From Silene latifolia (Eukaryota > Streptophyta > Magnoliopsida > Caryophyllales > Caryophyllaceae): 64,000 nt of DNA. Under the pieces are notes generated by a model. That model did not search any database, was not told where the DNA came from, and saw only the letters and a program-made list of their open reading frames with translations. The stretch's first letter is position 1, and each line of letters starts with the position of its first letter. The stretch lies in assembly GCF_048544455.1 (NCBI RefSeq), contig NC_133537.1, positions 70,093,634-70,157,633 of the forward strand, given 5' to 3'. A program made the position numbers and the translations under genes. Positions 24,071 to 35,385 of this stretch are shown piece after piece.

Positions 24071-24800
24071 AAACGCAGGTGTGGTCGGGTTGGCTGATTT
24101 GAGACGGAGGTGGATCTCATTACGTGAGGACAGCGGTGGTGGGGCTGGAAGTTGGCGGTGGTGGGTGGGAGCAGTAGGCAACGTGAGGACGGCGGAGGAG
24201 GAGGGCGCCAGATCTACAGAAAACAATACAAAAAAAGAGAGGAAAGGGGCGGCTGTGGTGGGTTGCGGGTGGAGTAAGGTGGTAGGGGTAGAAGGAGGAG
24301 AGGTGTGGCGGTGGTTGTTGGTGGTCGCGGGGTGGTGGCAGCCGCAGTAGAGGAGGACGGAGGAGTTGGTGTCGTGAGTGGCGGTCGTCGGTAGTGGTGG
24401 GTCGTGGAGTGGTGGTCGCGGGGTGGTGGTCGTGGGATGGTGGTCGTGTCGGTTGGGGCTGGGCCGTGGGGTGGCGTGTCGGGATGAGGGAAGGAGGGTG
24501 ATTTTTTGGTTTTTTTATTTGTTGGGAATTTTAGGGAAAATGGGTTTTTTATTTTGGGTTTTTTTTGTTGGGAATTTGAGAGAAAATGAGATATAGTGAG
24601 AGAGTGGAAGGGTGAGATAATGAGAGGAGAGATTAGGAGAAGGTGAATATTTAAGGAGTTGGAATGATTAAGGGAGGTAATTAGAGGAGATTAATTTGTG
24701 ACCTTTCATTTAGATGCAATCTCATCCATCCATCCCATACATCTAATGGTCCATATGAGGACTTTGAGACTCATTATATATGAGGGACTTACGAGAACTG

Positions 24801-24873
<73 letters not shown>
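24801..24873. repeat. (CT)n followed by (TA)n microsatellite
   Basis: CT units to about 24832, then TA units to 24873. Separates element B from element C. Confidence 0.95.
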
Positions 24874-24876
<3 letters not shown>

Positions 24877-26432
24877 GCGGGATCAGGTACGAACCAGCCT
24901 AATGTACGAACCGTACGAACCTACCTTAGTCAGACTACACACGCGTATTAACTCAAACTGTCCTAAAAAACTAACCAAAATTATTCGAAAAATCAAACTC
25001 CTCCATCTCCATCTCCAGTAACTTTACTCCATTGCTGCACCTCTATATCGAACCTTCAACTCCATTGCTGCGCATCAAAGGTAAGTTTCACATAAACAAT
25101 TGAAAAATCAAAAATTAGGTTTTGAACAATTGAAATTTGAAAAAATTAGGGTTTACGATTTCTGATTGTAGATCGTGTTTTTACTTTTTGATGGTGACTT
25201 AATTAATGTTTTGTTACTAATTTTAGGATGGTGATAATTTCGTCATGTTCTCCTCCTTCAGGTACTCATAATTTCGTCATTATTGTTCTCCTCCCAAATA
25301 CATTTTTGGGAACCCTAGAAAAATTAATTGAATTAGGGATCAATTGCTGAAATTGCTTTAGGTATGCTAATATTTTTTATTTTTAATTGTATTGTAGCAG
25401 ATAACGAAAGAGAGGACGATTCAGTCATAGAAGAAGTTATAGGTACACATCACTGATTTTCCTTCAATTAAAATATTGTGTGTATATAGAAAGTTGTATA
25501 AATGTATCTATGGTTGGGTAGATACATGAATTGATTCATGAATCGATTCATGTATCTGTTTATTACCGAATTAACATGAGATATCAGAAAATGTGACCTT
25601 CGACAAGATACACCTCTTTAACTTGTTAGGTACATTTTTCCAGCTAGGTAAATTTCTATTTCTAAATAGTATGTATTAGAGAACTGAACATGTGCATCTA
25701 GGGTCATGAAGATATGTACCTGTGCAGAATTTTTTTTTCCAGCTAGTTATGATTTATTGTCTTTTTGCTTTTGCTTATTGAGTAACTAACAGAAGTGTAT
25801 CTATGTAGCTAAAAGAGTGTACCTAGCTAGTGAAAGGTCTGTATCTAAAAAACATATATTCTGACACAACAACTAGAGTACCTAATTTGATTGAGATGTT
25901 TATGTTTGCAGATAGTATACCTACTACTAATGTCCATGCTTCAGGTAGTACTGATATACCGCTTCCCTTGACTTATGCACCAGGTACAAAAAATGCACCT
26001 TCATATTCATTATTTTGGAATTTAAAAAAGACGTATCTTAATACATGAACTGGTGTATCTAATATGCTAGTTATGTGTATCTCTCACTATGAATAATTTC
26101 TTGTGCATTTCCTGTGCAGACAATGACATTGCTTGTGTAGTTCCATTGACTGATGCACCAGGTAAAAAAATTGTATCTTGCTCATTATTGTACTAGCTAA
26201 TAAAAATTGGTTTGACATTAATAACAATCTTTTTGTTGATTGTCTTGTAGAAACCCTAGAAGTTGGTTCTGAACATATAATTTTCAGATTCCCAAGTTGT
26301 CCAGAACATGTTAAACCAATGAATGGCATGATATTTCCAAATTTGGAAGATGGCATTGATTTTTACAACAAATATGCCAAAGTTTGTGGGTTTGTTCCAA
26401 GGTTAGATTCAACAAAATTGGTTAAAGGGATT

Positions 26433-26981
26433 TGTAACACCCCAAGTTATTGAGAGTAAGGTTGTCCCACATCGGGGAATTGAGGAGGTTGTGATATGTT
26501 TATAAGGGATTCCACCCACCACTTAGTAACAAGGCCTTGTGCTTTTGGGCTTAAGTGAGGACAAGTAATGGGCCCAAAGGTGCACACCTATCTTATTGGG
26601 GTTGTGTTACGACCGTGGTGGGTCGGGTTGTTATAAATGGTATCAGAGCGACCCTGCGACCGTGTGGTGAGCCCGTGGTCGGGAGTACCCGGGTCACACA
26701 CCTAGCGGGGGAGAATTCTGGGCTTGGCTGCGGTCAAGTTGGAGGCACAACGAGGATGTTGTGTTCTTTAAGTGGGGGAGATTGTAACACCCCAAGTTAT
26801 TGAGAGTAAGGTTGTCCCACATCGGGGAATTGAGGAGGTTGTGATATGTTTATAAGGGATTCCACCCACCACTTAGTAACAAGGCCTTGTGCTTTTGGGC
26901 TTAAGTGAGGACAAGTAATGGGCCCAAAGGTGCACACCTATCTTATTGGGGTTGTGTTACGACCGTGGTGGGTCGGGTTGT
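26433..26981 (+). mobile_element. TRIM copy, same family as 6079-6743
   Basis: First LTR 26433-26635; primer site TGGTATCAGAGC from 26638 (initiator Met tRNA); polypurine tract AGTGGGGGAG at 26771-26780; second LTR 26783-26981, lacking the final four bases TATA. The two LTRs look almost identical by eye. It has no internal tandem duplication, unlike the other copy. It fuses directly to Tekay-like sequence at 26982. Confidence 0.87.
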
Positions 26982-27478
26982 GGGGTACCTATGCAAATGA
27001 GTTCTATATGTTTTGTTCCTACGTCTGTTAGTTGGTTGATGTGTAAAAGGAGAGTGTAGTTAAACTACTGGTAATGAGTTATGAGTTAGCCTATGAGCTG
27101 AGTTATGTTTACGGGAGTTATGTTTACGGTCCAGTGTGACCATGGTGATTGAGTTGTTTGAGTTTGAGATAGGAATTTCGATGGAAGATGACGGTGTTCT
27201 CAGGTAATTATTTAGTAGTTATACATTTGTAGTCTCAGTTAGTTATTAGTTATAGTTAGTTGGGTTAAGTGAAGGTGAGTTAAACTTCGGGACGAAGTTT
27301 ATTTTTTTAGAAGGGCAGAATGTAACATTTCGTGTTTGTTATGATAATTGATGTGTCAAAAGTGTGTGTTAACCGTGTTAGAAATGTGTGACGTCCGTAT
27401 GTACGATATACAATACCCTGCTGATGTTTGAGTACGGGAGCGAACTTCGGGACGAAGTTCATTTTAAGGGGGGAAGAC

Positions 27479-29824
27479 TGTAATACCCCGTATTTTATAT
27501 AATATAATCAATTAATCGGATATTATTATATATTATTTATTATACGTTTATATTACTAATTAAGTCAGGTTAATTGTTGAGTCGATGATCACGTTATATT
27601 ATTTTACTTAACCCGCGTTGTATCGAGATAAGTTATTTGTGACGGGTTTATAAGAATTCGAATTATGAGCTAACCCATCTGAGTTGGCCCATTAACTGTT
27701 CAGCCCATTTAACCCTAAGCCCAACTAAACCCTAACCCTAACCCTAATCATACCCTAACCAACCCGCCTCCCTCATTCCTTACTCCCTCAACCCGCCTCC
27801 TTTCTTCACCAACACCAAACACCAGCATTCACGCAAAACGAGAGAGAGAGAGAGTGAGCTTGGGGTGTTGGCGGCGCAGCAAGGAAGAGCTAGGGGCATT
27901 TGTCGACGACCGTGGGTGGCCATGGTGGCTGTGTGGTGGCGGAAAAAGGTAAGAGTTCAACCCTTCCTTTGTTTTTCGCATTTGATGTCGGGTTTTTGGT
28001 GGTTGTTTCGTGACTTAGGGAGGTGAGGCTAGGGGTGGTTGACGGGGTAAGGGAAATGGGCGGTTAGTGACGAGTGTTGTGGTGGTGGTTATGGTGGTTT
28101 TAGGCGGTGGAAATGGCGGCAGGAGGTGTTGTCGACAGGGGTAGACAAACGGGTGCACATACGGGTTTCAGGTGGGTTAGAGTGGTTGAGTTTTGGGTGG
28201 CACCACCGTGGACTAGGGGGAGGTCGAAACGGTGGTGCTATGGTGTCTGTGTGCGTGGGTTGGCGGCGAGTATGATGGTGGTTGTTTGGGCAGGGGGTAG
28301 TTGTTGGTTGCGGTGGTGGTAAGAGATAAACAGGGGGTGTTGGTGAGGCACGGTGGTGAACCAGGCCAGTTGACGGCCCTGGTTCGACTCACGGCGTGGC
28401 GATCGACAGTGGGGCTTGGTTGTGGGTGGCTGGGTTGAAGTAGGGAGCTGGCCTGGTAGTTGTCGGGGTGGTTCAGGCGGCGCGTGAGGGGTGTGAGCGA
28501 GAGTGAAGGTGTGGGTCGTGTTTAATCGGGTTATTCGAATTGTTTTAGTTTTGAAACGGGTTTTCATAATTTAAATCGTTATAATTCGTAATGGGTCGTA
28601 TTCTTAATTAATTAATTTAGTTCCCGAGTCTTCTAAATAATTTATTTAATGTAATGCCCGAGTTATTTAAATAATTAAAGACGGGTTTCGAGTCGGGTTT
28701 GTTAAAAGAGAAAAGTTACTATAATGGGAAAGTTTCCATTTAAGAAATTCTATTTTTAGTAACCTTCTATTTTGGGAAGTTGGGTCAGTTACTAATCGGG
28801 TTATTTTAGTTATCAGTTGGGCATAAGTTTGGTGTCGGGATTGTATTTCGGGAAAGCTTCTATTTTGGGAGATTTCTATATTTAGTAGTTAGTAATTATA
28901 AATATTATAATTGTTTTAGGTGACGGATTCGTGAAGGATCGATAATCAAATTCGTTGCTTTATGTTCGGACTCGCTTGAATCGCTTAATTGGATTTTTGG
29001 CACTTTGAGGTAGGGAAATACACTTGACCTATTATCGTTGTTGTTGAATTGTGTTGACTTGATTCGTGGTTGTTGATTTACGTTATGATTCATATACGGG
29101 AAGGTGATTGACTGAATTGATCGTGTTGAGTTTGTTATCACAACATTCGGTAGCTGGCATGATTTCATTCATTAATATATATATTGTGTTGCATTAATTT
29201 CTGTTGAGCATTTCATATGCATTGGAGTTGGAGGATGGTGTAGGAGTGACGATGTTGAGATACGATGTGAGTCGTGATAAGGCCCAGGCGGGTTCTGCAG
29301 GACTTGCCCTGGTGTCCTCAGCTGCGAGCTGGCAGATCGGCTACGGTCGATATATATAGTCTACCGGGGATCGGTATGGCTGGGTTGTCCGGGGTATGAG
29401 ATATGAGATGTGAGTTGAGATGGAGGTGACGGAGGAGCATGCATATCATATTTTATTGTTTCATTGTTTTCCCTACTCAGCTTCGCGGCTGACCCTGTGT
29501 ATTCGTGTACGCCTGTGATGATCCAATTATTGGGGAGCAGATTGACAGTATTTTAGACCGATGGGAGCTGGCGGGAAGAGAGCTTGGATGATGACTTAGT
29601 GCCTAGCCCACCTTAGTCTTATTAGTAGTTTTATCAGACTTTATCTTTTGGTCATATTTTTGGAGGCTTTGTTTTAATTCCAGTTGTAATCTCACTATAA
29701 ACATTTTAATAAAGTACTGTGTTTCTTTCCTTTGTTATCTACTGCCTCGGGTTTCCGAGATGGTAACACCGTCATTTATCTGAGGAGTCCTAGTTAAGGC
29801 CCTTAAATAAATGGGGGTGTTACA
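27479..29824 (+). mobile_element. Tekay-like chromovirus LTR (about 2.35 kb)
   Basis: Begins TGTAATACCCC right after a purine tract (TTTTAAGGGGGGAAGAC) and ends GGGTGTTACA. Preceded by the self-complementary pre-LTR box CTTCGGGACGAAG. It contains telomere-like CCCTAA repeats near 27727-27748, a (GA)n stretch at 27839-27856, and a low-complexity G-rich segment (27900-28500) with spurious ORFs. Only this one LTR of the element is present; the 5' LTR and gag-pol are missing. Confidence 0.7.
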
Positions 29825-31810
29825 GGATTACTACACACAAACGTTGTGTGTGTAATAAAGAAGGCAAAAGTAGGAATAAGGGAACTAAAAGGAAGAGGAC
29901 TGTTACCAGAACAGGATGTGAAGCTAAGGTTAGTTTTAGGAATGGATACTGGTGAATATGAAATTTATGATTTCGTCGAGGTTCACACATATGCTATGGT
30001 TACACCATCAACAATGATTCATTTGAAACCATCTAGAAATTTGAATCTCTTTCACAAGAAAATAATCATGGATAATTCAAGAGTTAATCATGGTCCGGTG
30101 GATTCATTTAGAATGTTCAAAGAATATGTAAAAGGGTACAAAAATGTTGGGGCTTCTTTAGAAGATTTCAAAAAATTTTCAAGGGATGTTAAGAAGTACA
30201 TCAAGGAATATGATGCTGAGATGTTACTTGAGACTTTCATGCAAAAGAAGGCTATGTCTCCATCATTTTATTTCGACTTTGATGTGGATGATCAGAAGAG
30301 ACTAAGTAAGGTGTTTTGGGCAGATCCAATCTCAATTAAAAACTATGCCCTTTTTGGTGAAGCCGTCTCTTTTGATGCTATTTATAACTTCAATGAATAT
30401 AAAATGGTGTTTTGCCCTTTCACGGGTGTGGACAACCATAAAAGGTGTGTCACTTTTGCGGGTGGTTTGTTAAGAAAGAAAGATGGAGAATCATTTACGT
30501 GGTTGTTTGACAATTTTCTAAAGGCTATGGGTGATTGCTATCCTTCTACAATAATAACTGACCAATGACGAGGCATCAATCAAGCTGTAAAAGATGTGTT
30601 TGGTGACAAAACACAACACCGGTTATGCATGTGGCATATAATGAAAAAGCTGCCAGACAAAGTCGGTCCATCAATTTGCCAAAACACTAACTTTTTGAAG
30701 GAAATAAATTCTATAGTTTGGGATGGAGAGATTGATACAGAAGAATTTGAATTGAGATGGAAGGCGATTCTTTCCACGTATGAGCTTTCTGATTATGAAT
30801 GGCTGAAGTCAATGTTTGACATTCGTGCAACTTGGATTCTCGCCTACTTTAGAGACATATATCTTGGCGGGATTATGCGCACAACATCAAGGTCAGAATC
30901 TGAAAATAGCTTCTTTGGGAATTTCACTAACCCGCACCTTACTCTTGTCGAGTTTTGGATGCGTTTCCAATCAGCTATGGATGCTCAGCGATGGAAATAT
31001 TTAAAGGTGACAGCGGATGATAAAAACTCTTCTCCAAAATTATCAACACCTCTGCTTTTGGAAAAGAAAACTGCTGAATTTTACACAACAACTCTGTTTT
31101 ATGAATTCCAACAAGAACTCCAAGCTGCTTGTTTTAGTTGTGGTCTTTCTCCGATGACGATTGAAGACTACAATGACCATATTTCAATAATAGACCGTGA
31201 GAAAAACAAGGTATACACAGTTGATTTGACTGGTAACAAGTTTTCTTGCTCGTGTAAAATGTTTGAAAGAATCGGATTACTTTTCAAGCATGTTCTGTGG
31301 GTGTTGAAGGATAAAGGGTTTGATGAAATACCAAGGGAGTATCTATTAGACAGATGGAGCAAAAATGCAACCTGCCGCCCTATTTTTAATGTTGTTGGGA
31401 CAACACTCCTAGCTGATTATATGTCGATAGAAAACCACCAAAGCAAGGTAAGTGAATTGTGGTCGGAAGTATTTACTTCGGTTTCGCTTGTTGAGGATAA
31501 TGAGGAACTTGGTGATGAGCTACTTGAACTTATTCGTAGTTTCAATGAGAAATTGATGATTTCAGTTAAACGTGGGAAGTAAAAAAACAAGAAAGCTGAA
31601 ATTGAGATGCTTATTGGGTCAAAAATTCCTACTGAAGCTAGTGTTCTACCACCAGAAAAATGCAAGAATAAGGGATCGGGAAGACGCATTACTTCAAGCA
31701 AGGAAAAAGCAGTACAAGAAAATGCAAAGCCTCTTAGGAATTGTCGTGCATGTGGTGAAATGACTCATCACGATAGTAGAAATTGCCCGAGTCGAATCAC
31801 TCAAAAGTGA

Positions 31811-32349
31811 TTGCCGCAGTTGAACTACTCAAAAGTTATTTCCAGTTTGATTTCAATGAGTAAAAGTGTAAGCCATTTACAGTATTGCTGTGGACTTAGT
31901 AGTATGTAAAAACTAGTAAAAAAGTATGTAATATCTAACTCTAAATTGTAGAAGGATTGTCTTGTTGGTTTGCTTACAATTGAAAACTTGTAGTATTGAA
32001 GACTTCGAAGGATTATCATGTTGGACAATAATAGAAGTTCCTAGTTTTCTATTTTTGAGGAACTTGGATTAAATCATTGGATATTCCAGGTAGAAATAAG
32101 TATCAACGCATCATCCTAGCAAAATTTTAGTTGATTATACTCCCTAGGTCCGTAATACCGTGACACGAAATTATATTCTAATACGTATTCAATTTAATAA
32201 TCATCGTGTTCTCTATTACTCCGATTTATTCAACAAAAAATGGTTTGACTAGTGTAATGTAAATTTGGACTACTGTAGATCACCCTCTCCAAGCATGTCA
32301 ACCACACACATTCACACTATCTACATCTACTTGTCTTGTGGGACATTAC
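31811..32349 (+). other. 3' flank of the transposase pseudogene
   Basis: AT-rich, no ORF. A TACTCCCTAGGTCCGTAAT segment near 32138 resembles a Stowaway-type MITE end, but no partner was found. Ends with the target duplication ATTAC (32345-32349). Confidence 0.45.
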
Positions 32350-34755
32350 TGTGGACAGCGGGCCGCCCACGGGGGCGCTTGGTGAGAAACGGGGACAAGC
32401 GTTTGCATTTTGTAAGGAGTCGCCACCAATTTTTATGGGAAATTGGAACCGTTCGAATACCTCGTGTCATGTCAAGACACAAAGTAGTGACATGAACACT
32501 AAGCAATCGTTACCCTTAGCATTCTATGTCTAGAATGACTCTCGTGGATGCCAATGAACACGGGTGCTCACGGAGATCTGGAGTAAGGGGTGAGGGTACG
32601 TATTAGGAAGCTCTTTTGATCGAACACCTAATCCCGCCCGCCTCGATAGCGGCCTCTACTAATGATTAGGGAAGTTATTCGTACTTGATATATCGTCGGC
32701 TATATGCATGCGATGCAACATCCAAGTTTTAATCCTAGCATGTGAGAATTAATACTAAGTCGGTTGACACGTAATTAGCATACAATTGGGTCGAAGTTGG
32801 AATTTAATGCTCATTTACATGTGAAAGACATACAAACGATAAAAGAAATAAAATAATCATAAATTACAATAATGAAAATTACACTAATTACATTGGAATA
32901 GGTGATTTATGTCGAAAATACCGCTAAAACGGATGATTTGAGAAAAAGGAATAAAAGAATAAATTAACGAACAGAAATTAGCGATACTACGGATAATAGT
33001 TAGATAATACGTGGACTAATTAATTACGTCAAGGCGAAAAAAGGGTTCGTGAGGCGAACTCATCTCGAACAAAGCAGCAGATCGCGCCCTGAAGAGCGCG
33101 CGGCGATTCTTTGCGTCTGTTTCAAGGGTGAGTTCGGGCCGCCGGAAGCCGAATCGCAAATCGTTAATGTTAATTGATGAATTTAAAGATTGATTAGATT
33201 ATTGACTCGGATGAAAGTGATTTAATGCATTAATTACATATGAATTAGTCATGAAAGCAAAGAGAACATGAATGAAACAGATTAGACGAATTAATTACAT
33301 GAAGTTAGATTAATTAGTGACATCGGTGAATGAAACAAACTAAACATGATGAATTAATGACGAATTAACAATGAACATGTGAATAAACAGATGAAAACTA
33401 TATCAAAGGATGAATTCCAGGAACTCAATATGGACAAATTGAACCTCTGAAATCCGGGTTTGAATATTAATGACGAAAACCCGCAAATATTGGATTATAA
33501 GGGATTTAAGTCGGATTTGAATAATTAAAACATGTTAATGATGAAGGAATTATGTGACACAATATACATGTGAATATTAATGATGATGAACGAAGAATTT
33601 AAGAAAACAAGTGAAAAACAAATAAACAAAGACGAATTATAGAGGACGAGGAAGAAGAAAAGAAGCGGGAACTGCGGCAGCCTCACGAAGAGGCGCAGCA
33701 GGAACTGCGCTCCTTCGAATAGGCGCAGCAGTTGCTGCGTCTTTTCTCGACGTCTCGTTCATCGGAAATCCGCAAAAACAGGTTTTAACAAAGGGTTTTA
33801 GAAATCGATTTTAACGGTGTTTTCGACATAAATCTTACATGAGTGATACGATAAAGTACAAAAATACAATAAATAAAAGAGGATTATACACCCTCAGACT
33901 TACATGTTGACGGAACGAGATGAACTAAGATATCGACTAGTGAATGCTCGACGCGAATGCAAAGAGAGTGCCCTCGTAAGAGGAAAACGATTGATTAATT
34001 AAAGTTGATTGAGTGTAGTTGGTCAAATTGGTCGGTCATGCAACGGAGAGGCTGGTACCCGGAAAGATCCGAGCTTACGTGGTCGGAAGTCCAAGCACGT
34101 AGGCGCCAATTAGTAAGAACAAAGTCTAGAATGCAAAGGGAGAAGAGAAGGGCGGACACTCGCGTGAGAAATATGAGGAACGAAAGCTCCTATTTATACT
34201 AATCACGTGAAGGAATAGGGTTTCGGAGACTCTTTGGAAGTGAATCTCGGAAAGATATAAAAAAGATACGTAAATCATGCAAAGAAGGGCCTGGGAAGAG
34301 GCGCAGCGATCCATGCGTCCCTTGGAAGAGGCGCGCGCCTGCTGCGTGTCTGTTCCCGTGGAGGTTTCCTCCGTGAAGAAAGATTTCCGCGTTTGAGTTA
34401 TGGTAGGACGGAAATAATTCGATTATCTTATGAATATTACGGGATATTGTTTGCCAAAAGATAAAATTTATGAAATATGGAATAGAAATATCCGGAACAT
34501 TCCAGAACATTCTGACTCGGGATTTAACAGTTATCAGAAAATGGAGACGGTTTTTGACCCGGACTCCGAATGTACTCTAATTACTGCCAAAACGACCGTA
34601 TCAGGACGTAGATGACAACTAAGAGGTTGACATTAATATTTGAGCAAACACTTGACGATAATCTTACGAACTGTCACAAATCGTTCCGCGTATCAAACAT
34701 GCGGCCCAATCATCACCGGGTGGTTTGCGGGAGGTGCAGAAACGAGGTGTCTACA
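32350..34755 (-). repeat. 3' LTR of the Tat element
   Basis: 2406 bp; on the minus strand begins TGTAGACACC and ends GCTGTCCACA. Contains repeated palindromic GGCGCAGC...GCTGCG motifs (33690-33745, 34290-34345). Differences from the other LTR cluster in G runs and GC-rich spots (e.g. 33040-33150). Confidence 0.93.
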
Positions 34756-34780
34756 GAGCCCCCACTTTGACTGAGGCTTG
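34738..34780 (-). other. Polypurine tract of the Tat element
   Basis: Minus strand: GTCAAAGTGGGGGCTC immediately before TGTAGACACC. This primes plus-strand synthesis and fixes the element's orientation. Confidence 0.8.
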
Positions 34781-35079
34781 GACAAGGCGAAAGTCAAAGT
34801 ATAGCCATCGGGTCAATCGAAGATTACAACCTGACGACTATGGCGACGCGAGGCGGCTCAAGGGGTCTGAACCAAGGACCTATCGTCGGGAACATTTTAG
34901 AGTCTGTCGACTATCGGGGAGGGTCGTTTAAAGTCCATTAGACTACGTAAGGAAGCTCGCCAGCCATAAGAAGAGATCATACCTAAGACTTAATCGAACT
35001 TCGCGGGGAAACAAGAAATATTGAAAGCAGCAGGACGTCGGTAGAAACTGCTGGGGAATCCGCTTGCGTCGGTCTCAAG

Positions 35080-35385
35080 CGAACTCTGGCGAAACTTGAG
35101 GTTGAATCTGCTTGCGTTGGTCTCAAACAAACTCTTGCTGGGGAATATTGTGACGACTAGGAACATCTTGATCGTCGCGGAAGGAATCTCGAATGAGCAG
35201 TACTGCAAAATACTACTGCGCCGGGGACAGACGACTAGGAACATCTTGATCGTCGTGAAAGAAATCTTGAGTGAGCAGTACTGCAAAATACTACTGCGCT
35301 GGACATAATGATCTTGAGCAATACTGCAAAATACTGCTGCGCGGGATAAAATGATCTTGGACAATACTGCAAAATACTTAGTCTG
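35080..35385. repeat. Degenerate tandem repeats around AGCAGTACTGCAAAATACT
   Basis: A ~75-bp unit (GACTAGGAACATCTTGATCGTCG ... CAGTACTGCAAAATACTACTGC) occurs twice from about 35153; a shorter AATACTGCAAAATACTGCTGCG unit follows twice. It lies between the polypurine tract and the antisense gene. Confidence 0.75.

Larger units (their letters stand above)
21423..24800. mobile_element. Element B: non-autonomous transposon with diverged long TIRs and a large inverted minisatellite
   Basis: The left end (21423 on) and right end (down from 24800) are imperfect inverted copies. They share TATATATTTGAGTC/TATATAATGAGTC, a CATTGGAT/CATTAGAT block, then pyrimidine-rich sequence and a C-rich stretch (21710-21795) that mirrors the G-rich stretch at 24070-24490. 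The centre is the motif array described separately. ORFs through it are repeat artefacts or low-complexity Gly/Trp/Val-rich frames. Most likely a non-autonomous MULE; no target duplication could be read because the flanks are (TA)n. Confidence 0.55.
26433..29824 (+). mobile_element. Composite TRIM/Tekay-like LTR insertion within the transposase
   Basis: Starts with a TRIM LTR (TGTAACACC) and ends with the 3' end of a Tekay-like LTR (GGTGTTACA). One 5-bp duplication GGATT flanks the whole block (26428-26432, 29825-29829). Deleting the block and one GGATT rejoins the host reading frame. Inside are a TRIM, a ~500-bp piece with two polypurine/pre-LTR blocks and a 2.3-kb LTR. No coding region. It was integrated as a unit, or later rearranged internally. 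Confidence 0.75.
25228..31810 (+). pseudogene. FAR1-type Mutator-like transposase, multi-exon, disabled
   Basis: Small 5' exons with matching borders, joined in phase 1: 25228-25261, 25401-25442, 25912-25944, 26120-26161, then 26251-26432 continuing at 29830 after the insertion. Order of domains: FAR1 DNA-binding region (DFYNKYAKVCGF ... CVCNKEGKS ... TGCEAKVSF), MULE catalytic domain (first Asp in VSFDAIY, second in IITDQ, Glu in RSESENSFF), SWIM-type finger (CSCKMFERIGLLFKH) and a CX2CX4HX4C zinc knuckle near the end. Lesions: retroelement insertion at 26433, a frameshift near 29945 (frame hits TGA 29953-29955), TGA at 30566-30568 and TAA at 31580-31582. The third SWIM cysteine is Phe. It would have catalysed cut-and-paste transposition of element C. 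Confidence 0.85.

Noticed and set aside
24081-24596. Gly/Trp/Val-rich small proteins
   Set aside because: Low-complexity GGTGGTGG sequence that mirrors the C-rich strip at 21710-21795; part of the terminal repeat of element B.
26433-26803. Possible Cassandra-type TRIM with a 5S rRNA promoter
   Set aside because: No 5S A-box/C-box sequence is recognisable in the LTR; only a superficial resemblance of GGGTGACC in the internal region.
28107-28567. G-rich overlapping frames on both strands in the Tekay LTR
   Set aside because: Compositional; no domain and they lie wholly within the LTR.
34005-34202. 65-codon frame repeated identically at 49456
   Set aside because: Located in the Tat LTRs on the strand opposite to the element; no domain and no independent support.
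35080-35385. CRISPR-like array
   Set aside because: Repeats are degenerate tandem units in a plant retrotransposon with no uniform spacers.
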